The notes under the pieces: model-generated
Told to the model about the DNA's origin: nothing
Databases searched by the model: none
Seen by the model: only the letters and a program-made list of their open reading frames with translations
In this document: positions 57,086-64,000 of the stretch, piece after piece
How positions within the stretch are numbered: the first letter of the stretch is position 1
Layout: each line of letters begins with the position of its first letter
Translations under genes and position numbers: made by a program
Source of the DNA: Cytospora piceicola
Taxonomy: Eukaryota; Ascomycota; Sordariomycetes; Diaporthales; Cytosporaceae
NCBI GenBank assembly: GCA_023375675.1
Contig: JALQBC010000026.1
Span: forward strand, 434,001-498,000
DNA: 64,000 bases
Direction of reading: 5' to 3'

Positions 57086-59655
57086 CTAATTCTTGACTTC
57101 CTTGTTCTCTATATCTTCACACCTCACAATGCCTATTTTACCACTTTGGCTGCTCTTGTCCAGCTTGACAAGTACATCTCCGCCCGGTTTGACATTCTGC
57201 ACAGCCTTGGCGACAGACTTGTCCCCAGCATCATTCCCCAGGTCTAGTATTTGGCCCAGCTCCTCAAAGCTCATAAGCTGTGAGATGGTGTTCCAAACAT
57301 TTCCACACCTCGAGTATCGCGCGTTTAGGACAAACATCGCTACAATGCCCCAAACGAGTGCCAGATACACTGCCAGAAGAGTCGTGACCGAGATGAAACC
57401 AGCGCACATGCCCGCCGTTGAGCATGGTCCGGGAGTCATGGCCGTGAAGGTCGTGGCCATCGACACATTTTCCGAGACGTCCATTGAGTCGAGCAGGAAC
57501 TGGCTGTACGTACTGAAGCCGCCAATGTTCAAAAAGGCGCTCAACGCATCTGCAGCCCGCCCGCCGCCTGGGGACGAGGCGAGGACTCCCTCGAAGAGCT
57601 GTGCGTACTCTGGGTGCACCGGGTTGCCATCTATCGTGCACCAGTGGCACATCATGAAGGTCGTGTTAGGTGTGTCGCCCCCGCTGAATTCGTATTCCAT
57701 CTCCAGCTGCATGGAGCTGGCAGTCAGGTCGCCGGGCGCTATCTCGTCGCGGGGAAGCTCGAGCAGGTCATGCAAAGGGGGCGGCAAGCCGGCTGCTGTG
57801 CTATTGTTGCCGCCCGGGAACTGAAGCTCAAGGATCCCCCGATGGGAGGCTTCCTGGAGTTCGCTGTGCACACCAATATAAGACTGTATGTCGTCCGTGT
57901 TAGCGGCATCGTACATCAAGGACCAGTGGGACGAAGGCTCTCGTGTGCTTCCTGAAGCCATCATGTGGACCTCACGGTGCTCGATGTTAAATGCCACGAA
58001 ACACATGGACATGTTGATGAAGTATCCCGGGAGCATCTCGTGGGTTAGCCATTCGGTGTTTTCCAGTGGTAGACCAGGAGGCAGGGCCCCTTCCGCTCCA
58101 AGAGAGTCCCAATGATGACTATGTAGGTTCGTGGAACCCACGAGCCAGACCGATGAGTTTGCCGACCAAGGGCCATCGGCAGGGTCCCAGCTTGGCGCGT
58201 TTGGGCCTCTAAAGCCCGCAGGCCCAATGCCACCAGCAACACACGCGATGCTGGCCCATGTGTCATTCCTTTGAAGTCGTCTACCTGTCAGTCCTTGTTT
58301 GTGTCGAATAGGAGGACAATAAACTTCTGGGGTCTGGGAGCCAGGCAACATTGTATAAATTTCTTCACTCACATAGTTGATGCTGGAATGACGCAGTTGA
58401 AGGGTATCTGCTCGCAGTCCTCGGAGGACGGACAAGATATATCTGCCTCTGGATGCGCCTCATGCAAAGATTGACTGTATGCAATAACACCTTCTAATGT
58501 CCCGAACTCCCCTTCGTGCTCGATCGTGCTGTACTGGCCATGAAGCAGTGTAGGCCGCATGCAAGCTACCCTTGAGCTCAAGACCATGGCATTGCCCGAA
58601 TACTGGCGGACTGATGTTCGGTTCTGGGTGCCAACCAGTGGGAGAAGCCCTCTCTGTTTCAGGCCGGTATCGCTGAATCCGTGAGAGTCTGGACTGGTAT
58701 GATAGCCAGTGGCAACCTCGCCAAACACTGAATAAGTAGGCGAGTTGACGATGAGGCTCCCCTGATAGAGGGAGAAACTCAAGCCCGGGTAAGAGAAAAG
58801 ACTATCAACCTGTGACGAATTGACATCTCCGGCCATGATGTACGGCCTTAGGTCGGACAGTAGAATTGTGGAGGTGAACTGGAGAGCCAGCCCCCCCAAG
58901 CCTAGAAACATCACCAGCCAGGTCTCGATATGGGTGAAGACGGCCCATCTCTTGGAGAACAAGACAAGTTGTGCAAGCTTCAGCGCGCTGGATTCTGCGC
59001 CGCGCATGATCGAAATGCGCGCCACGTCTAAACGCCGGACAGAGCACCGCTCCAACAACAGTGCTGCGATCATGGACGTGCAGACGGCGACCTGCATGTC
59101 GACGATGAGCTGGAGGACAAGCGCAGTAATAGTGATTGCGCGGGACATCCAGCCGCGGATTGCGAGATGGCGCCAGACCCATGTGGCTTTTGTTGCCTCT
59201 GGAGCGGGCCCGTACCCAAACCAGAGGAAGGCGATGAAACCGAATATCCCCAAGATGCCAAGCGAGCCTCCGACGAGGCTGATAAGTCCGCTCAGACCAA
59301 TGGACTCCCTGAAGGAAATTGGGCTGTGTTGACCAATGGTAAACGCTTGCTTGACGTCTGCAGGCTCAGACGGCAATGTCGATTGGGTCTCCGTTGTGGC
59401 GGCATCGAGAGTAGGCTGCTCCTCGAGGCATTCTGTAGTCGTCGGGACAACTTCCGTAGAGCCTGAATATGGAGACTCTGAGGAAGCCGCTTCAATAGAT
59501 GGCACCGGTGTAATTGTTTCAGGGGTTGCAATATGAGAAGAGCGGGATGAGCAGACACAGTCTTGGGGGCTAGGTCTGTGAAGTTCGTCCTCATTGTCCT
59601 CTGGGAGGAAACTATCTCGAATTGTCTCAGTATTCTCTGCGTGGTCCATGTTCAT
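57086..59655 (-). CDS. Large fungal membrane protein, function unknown
   Basis: Two exons on the minus strand (59,655-58,373 and 58,268-57,086) encode about 821 residues. The donor is GTGAGT, a CTGAC branch lies about 20 nt before the chosen AAG acceptor, and the join restores the reading frame (AT plus G). The first 110 residues are acidic, Ser/Thr/Pro-rich and probably cytosolic. Four hydrophobic helices lie at about 120-148, 173-201, 243-266 and 714-743. Between the third and fourth is a loop of about 450 residues with several N-glycosylation sequons (for example NSS, NRTS, NST) and Cys residues, which probably faces outside. The tail of about 78 residues is charged. I do not recognise the family. 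Large proteins of this plan are common at fungal repeat borders, and this one ends about 360 bp from the RIP boundary. Confidence 0.65.
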
Positions 59656-60013
59656 TGATGGAGTGAAGCTTACGATTGCAATGACAATGGCAGGGTTATT
59701 CCGTTCAGCGTTCCATTGGGGGATGGGGGTGGATGACGATCGTTGCCTGCTGGTCCCATTTCAGACCAATTCATTGTGCCAACTTCTGTATAAGTCTCGT
59801 ACAACAGCTCGTAGAAGTTGTGATTCGGAATGAGTCAAGTAAAAGACTTTGTAAGAAAAGCTATTTTGGCTTTGCTATGGTGTACCTAGCAGAATCTCGA
59901 AGGGTTTCTCTCGGGAAGCCCTTTATATATGATAGCAATGCTGTGCTGCTGCTCCAAAATATGCGGTATAATTAACCCTTGGAATATATCTGTCTCGAAA
60001 TAGGAGTACAGCT
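59656..60013. promoter_or_regulatory. Upstream region of the membrane-protein gene at the island edge
   Basis: This 358-bp stretch lies between the start codon and the boundary repeat. The composition falls toward AT from about 59,850. No specific element is seen. Confidence 0.35.
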
Positions 60014-60270
60014 GTGACCTGGGCTACACCTCGATAACGTAAGGCGATAATTTCCGATTTTAGCAGGTCTCGGCTCTTAAGACATTGTCTTATATATATT
60101 TCTAGAGTGTATTTTCGAATATAATATATATTTCTAAAGTATATTTCGAGGTTAAGATCTATTTCTAAAATAATTTTCGATATTTAAAACAGGTTTCTAA
60201 AGTATATATATCTCGAATATTTTTAAGGTAAGACCTTTTATCTAGCCCCTTCCTTTTAAAGCTAAAACCG
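60014..60270 (-). repeat. Boundary inverted repeat, right copy
   Basis: Read on the minus strand, this segment follows the same order as 18,185-18,417. First come four units of about 30-36 bp with TCGAAAATACACTCTAGAAA-type words. TATAAGACAATGTCTTAAG and GACCTGC follow, then a GCGATAA-type region and a CCCAGG end. It is more AT-mutated than the left copy, consistent with RIP. It forms the right junction of the gene island. Confidence 0.7.
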
Positions 60271-61269
60271 CTTTTATAAAGATTAAAAGTTTTATAGCCT
60301 ATATAGCCTTAACGTCTACTTCGGTAGTCGAGCCTGTTTTAAGGTTTTACCGGGCGGTATACTTACGTCGAACTTTTAACTATATAAACTTACTTCTTTA
60401 CCTTTTCGTTTTTAATTTTATTCTTTTTTCTTATAACTAACTTTTTTAACTTTTTAACTATTAGTTTATACTAATAGATACTAACTTAAAATTAAAGGTT
60501 AAAACTATAAAGTAAATTTAAAAGCTAAATCGAAAATATTATTTAAAAAAAAGAAAGCTAAAGTAAAGCTAAAGGCTCTAGTTAAGCTAAAAGCCTTAGC
60601 TAAGCTAAAAGCCTTAGCCGAGCTTTCTACTTTATCTTATCGCTTAAGTAAGAAAAGGCTAAATAATACTACTACTTTAAATAGCGATAATAAGTAGCCC
60701 GGACTTAATACGCCTACTAGTGTCGTATTTAATAATACGTATAAGGCTTAAAAGACCGAAGCTATTAATATTATTACGATTTAGTTTTTATAAAACTATT
60801 TTAAATTAAACCGGAACCCGGAAATACTACCTACTCTTTTAAACTTAAGATAATTCCCGAAGGTTATCGATAAAGCAACGTTTAAAGCTATTATTAATAC
60901 CTCGAATATATCGTAAAAGTATAGGCTTCTTATAAATTTCGGATTTTTACTTATATATAAGATTTATATTAAAAAGGATAAAAGTAACTACTTAGTTTTA
61001 AATTAATAAAACCCGATACTAAACGCTTTTACCTTTTAAGAAAAATAGCTTCGAAATTCTTTTAAAAATAAAGTAAAAAGTAACTTTAACTTTATCGGCT
61101 ATAAGTACGATAAAATTACGTTATTCTACTCGCTTACAGCTATTAAGAAAAATACGGAAATCGTCGGCGAAATCTTTAGTTTTAATAAGATAAAATATAT
61201 ATATATATATTAAACTTATATCGGTAAGTAAACGACCTCTTTCTTTTATATCCGGTTAATACTAAATAA

Positions 61270-61450
61270 TACCGACAGACTTTAATAATTTTAATATTAT
61301 TTAGTACTAACAGACCTTAATAATCTTATACTATTTAATACTAACGATTTAAATAACTTAACACTATTTAATACTAACAGACCTTAATAAACTTAGTACT
61401 ATTTAGTATTAACAGACCTCGATGATTTTAGTATTATTTAGTGCTAACTA
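61270..61450. repeat. Five-copy tandem repeat of about 35 bp
   Basis: Units share ACAGACCTTAATAA and ATTATTTAGTACTAA-type halves, with moderate divergence between copies. The repeat lies inside the right RIP block. Confidence 0.6.
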
Positions 61451-62039
61451 CCTATAAATAATACTAATAACCTTATAGCGTATATGTTTTATAGCTTTTT
61501 AATTAAAGCTAAACTATATAAGTTCTAATTATACTTATATATTTTAATAAATGTATATAAATAATATATCGAACTAGTCGAAAGGTTTTAAAACCTTAGC
61601 CTAAAACAGATTTATAAGTCGGTACTTAATAACCCGAAATAGCCGGTTCGCCTAATTAAAAATAACAACGTTAAAATACCTTAACTTAAGAAAATTAATA
61701 TAAACGTAACTATAAATATAATAATCTTATAGTACCTCGCTTATTACCTTATAAGTATTTATTTAAATATAGAAAGTATTAAGTAGTATAAACGTTATAA
61801 ACCGAGTAAAGAATTTCTATAAAGCTTTTTATATAATAACTTATTTTATAGCTTTATATTATATTTAATATATATCCGATAGCGGTATACTTCCGAGTTT
61901 ACTACTATTAAAAAGTCCGGTAGGTTAAACTTAAATAAAAAGCCTTTTAATAGCGAAAATACTATCTAAACCTATATATATACTACCGCTATATAATATA
62001 AACAATTTATAAGCGATAACGTCGAAAGTATTTTAAATA

Positions 62040-63200
62040 ATATAGCCTTTTAGTCGGTTATAGATATATCCGCGGTATTCCGTTAACTATACGACGAAAT
62101 AAAGGATATCTTTATTAAAGCTTTAAAAGACGTTTACTAAAACCTTTAGCGTTATATAAGATTTTTAGCTAAAGCGTTTTAATATAACCGGTTAAACCGC
62201 GGCTACGTAAAAGGCTATTAACAGAACTGTAAAGCCGAAGTCTTCGACGCTATAGCTAATATTCCTTTTATAGACTACTAAATAGTATTAGCTATAGTCG
62301 AAAAGATTTATACCCGAGGTCTTTTAAAAAAACTATACGTTACGTCTATCCGAAATAAAGATATTTTTTAAAACTTTAAAATTTTACTACCTAAGACTTT
62401 TAATATCGAATAGTATATCGCCGGCCTCGATATAAACGCCGTTATACTTACTATAAGTATTAAAGAAAACGATAAAAAAGTCGACGAAAATAGTAGTAAC
62501 GCCTTTATATAAGGCGAATACTAAAATAAATTAAAATAATACTATATAGTATTAAGTCTTTTACTTTTTCGACTTTTAATTAATATCGATTTTATAACTA
62601 TACTCGATAAACTTAATATATACAATAAAAAGGCCGAAAGCGACGTTAAGTATTAAAACCTTTATATAAACCGACGAAATAGTAAAGATAAGAAATCTTT
62701 AAACCTATATAATATTAAACTTAAAGAGTTTTAAGTTATCGGTAAGCCTTATTTCTTAATTAATACTTATTAATACTAATATTAACGCTTTCTATACCTT
62801 TTAATATTAACCTACTTTAATATAATTTATATATTAACTAGCTAACTAAATATATACTACCTATAACTTATAGTAAATAACGCGATATATAGTATTCTAT
62901 TTATTAATAAGGTTAGTATAAGTAAAACCTTTATCTTCTTAATAAAACGTAAAGTAGCTATTAATAACTATTTAATTATTTTAACCGAGCTAAACTTTAC
63001 CGAAGATAAAGATACCGGAAAACGTATAAAGTTATATATACTTACGATACTTATACTACCTACCGCTATTATCGAGTAATATTTCGATAAGATTTACCGG
63101 TTCTTTTTATTAAAAATCTTTTATATTTAGTCTTATTATAGTTTAAAAAGTAATACTAGCTATAACCCCGGTCTTTAATAAGCTATAATAATAACCGACT
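62040..63200 (+). pseudogene. RIP-destroyed SNF2/helicase-like remnant, right block
   Basis: A Gly-Lys-Thr-like Walker A remnant (now Ser-Lys-Thr after G-to-A changes) lies at about 62,912-62,929. It is preceded by a hydrophobic strand and followed, about 130 bp later, by a motif Ia-like LPTAIIEQYFDKIYRFF (63,050-63,105). That spacing and wording resemble the start of a SNF2 ATPase core. Upstream (62,060-62,520) another frame with only TAA/TAG stops is readable but has no motif I know. Frames across the whole stretch were not shown to be continuous, so extent and identity are tentative. It is not obviously the same family as the left remnant. Confidence 0.4.
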
Positions 63201-64000
63201 AACTTTATACTAAAATAAAGCTTACCGTTTAAAAGAAAAATACTTCGAAAGTAAAATTTAAGCTTTAAAGTTAATACTAAATAATACTAACATCCTCTTT
63301 TCTATTAGTATTATTTAATATTAACTACTTTAGTTAACTATTAACGGTTAAATATAAAACAGAATATACGTAAGATTTAACTTTTCTTTTACTTTACCTC
63401 GGTATTCCGAATACTAAAAAAAACTTAAAGCTTTAGCTTTATTAAAGAAAAAAATAATCTGTTATTTAACTATAGCTTATAAAAATATAATATATAAAAC
63501 TTAATCCGAAAGTTTAACGAAAAAAAGATAGCTTATATTCGTAAAATAATATTAGATATATATAAGAACGAGTTTTTTTAGTATAAAGCGGATATAGTAT
63601 AAAAGCTAAACTTACTTTTCGATAAAAAAAAGGTAAACTTTAAGTTTTACGCTTTAAAAAACTAAAAGGCCTGTAATACCGACTATACTAATAATAATAT
63701 TAATAATAAGCTATTTAAATAAAACGACTAAGTTAACGATAATAATATAAAAGCTAAGTATTAAGTTAGTCTATTCGGCGAAAAGCTCGGAATCTTTATT
63801 AATATCTATAATAAACTACTCTCTATATAGATAAATACCGGTAAGCTTTTAATATTTATAAACGAAAAGACGAAAAAAGATAAACTTATAATACTTAAGT
63901 TTTTTAACCGTTATTAAATAATATAGTTCTTACCCAGGTTTTACTTTTAATATATTATCTTTAATAAATATTAAATAATATAAAACCTTTATACCGGATA

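Larger units (their letters stand above)
60271..64000. repeat. AT-rich RIP-mutated repeat block, right
   Basis: The composition and near absence of CA and TG match the left block. No conventional gene survives. On the plus strand, the region from about 60,490 reads as a Lys/Ala/Leu-rich frame whose stops are only TAA and TAG, and similar frames occur to the window end. The block continues beyond the window. Confidence 0.85.

Noticed and set aside
18418..60013. The island as a giant Starship-like transposon bounded by inverted repeats
   Set aside because: The genes inside are conserved housekeeping genes and no tyrosine-recombinase captain (DUF3435) is seen near either boundary.

Overview
The window is a piece of a filamentous ascomycete genome (Pezizomycotina, most likely Sordariomycetes). 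The evidence is short GT-AG introns with CTAAC/CTGAC-type branch sites, fungal versions of housekeeping genes (TFIIS, TFB3, nudC, AP180, Bud27/URI, alanyl- and mitochondrial aspartyl-tRNA synthetases), an intron-bearing tRNA-Leu, and strong repeat-induced point mutation (RIP) of the repeats. The exact species cannot be read from the sequence.

Layout. (1) 1-13.4 kb is an AT-rich, RIP-mutated repeat block almost without CA or TG dinucleotides but with many CG. It has no intact gene. Eroded reading frames whose only stops are TAA/TAG survive, the clearest being a SNF2-type helicase-like frame at about 8.2-11.85 kb (+). (2) 13.4-18.2 kb is a satellite district: a TTAAGG telomere-like array, a 9-bp array, a 50-60-bp satellite split in two by a 2.7-kb insert, a three-copy 230-240-bp repeat with telomere-like motifs, about 1.5 kb of TAAG/TAGG microsatellite and a GC-rich hairpin. 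(3) 18.4-60.0 kb is a gene-rich island of normal base composition. (4) 60.3-64 kb is a second RIP-mutated block, again with SNF2-like remains. The two island/repeat boundaries carry the same roughly 230-bp sequence in opposite orientation.

Genes of the island, left to right: TFIIS (+), MCY1-like cysteine synthase (-), MidA/NDUFAF7-like methyltransferase (+), AlaRS (-), a polyQ conserved fungal protein (+), an RCR-type membrane protein (-), tRNA-Leu(AAG) (-), an aldehyde dehydrogenase (+), a cytochrome P450 (+), a DUF1772 membrane protein (-), mitochondrial AspRS (-), an AP180/CALM endocytic adaptor (+), TFB3/MAT1 (-), nudC (+), Bud27/URI (-) and an unrecognised four-helix membrane protein (-). 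A MITE-like element lies at 34.4 kb.

How they fit together: most are unlinked housekeeping genes for transcription (TFIIS, TFB3, URI), translation (two synthetases and a tRNA), endocytosis and dynein-linked nuclear migration. Two mitochondrial genes share a divergent promoter (MCY1-like and MidA-like). ALDH, P450 and DUF1772 form a loose metabolic trio with no backbone enzyme. The island is therefore core genome, and the unusual biology is in the repeat blocks, their boundaries and a few gene-structure oddities.
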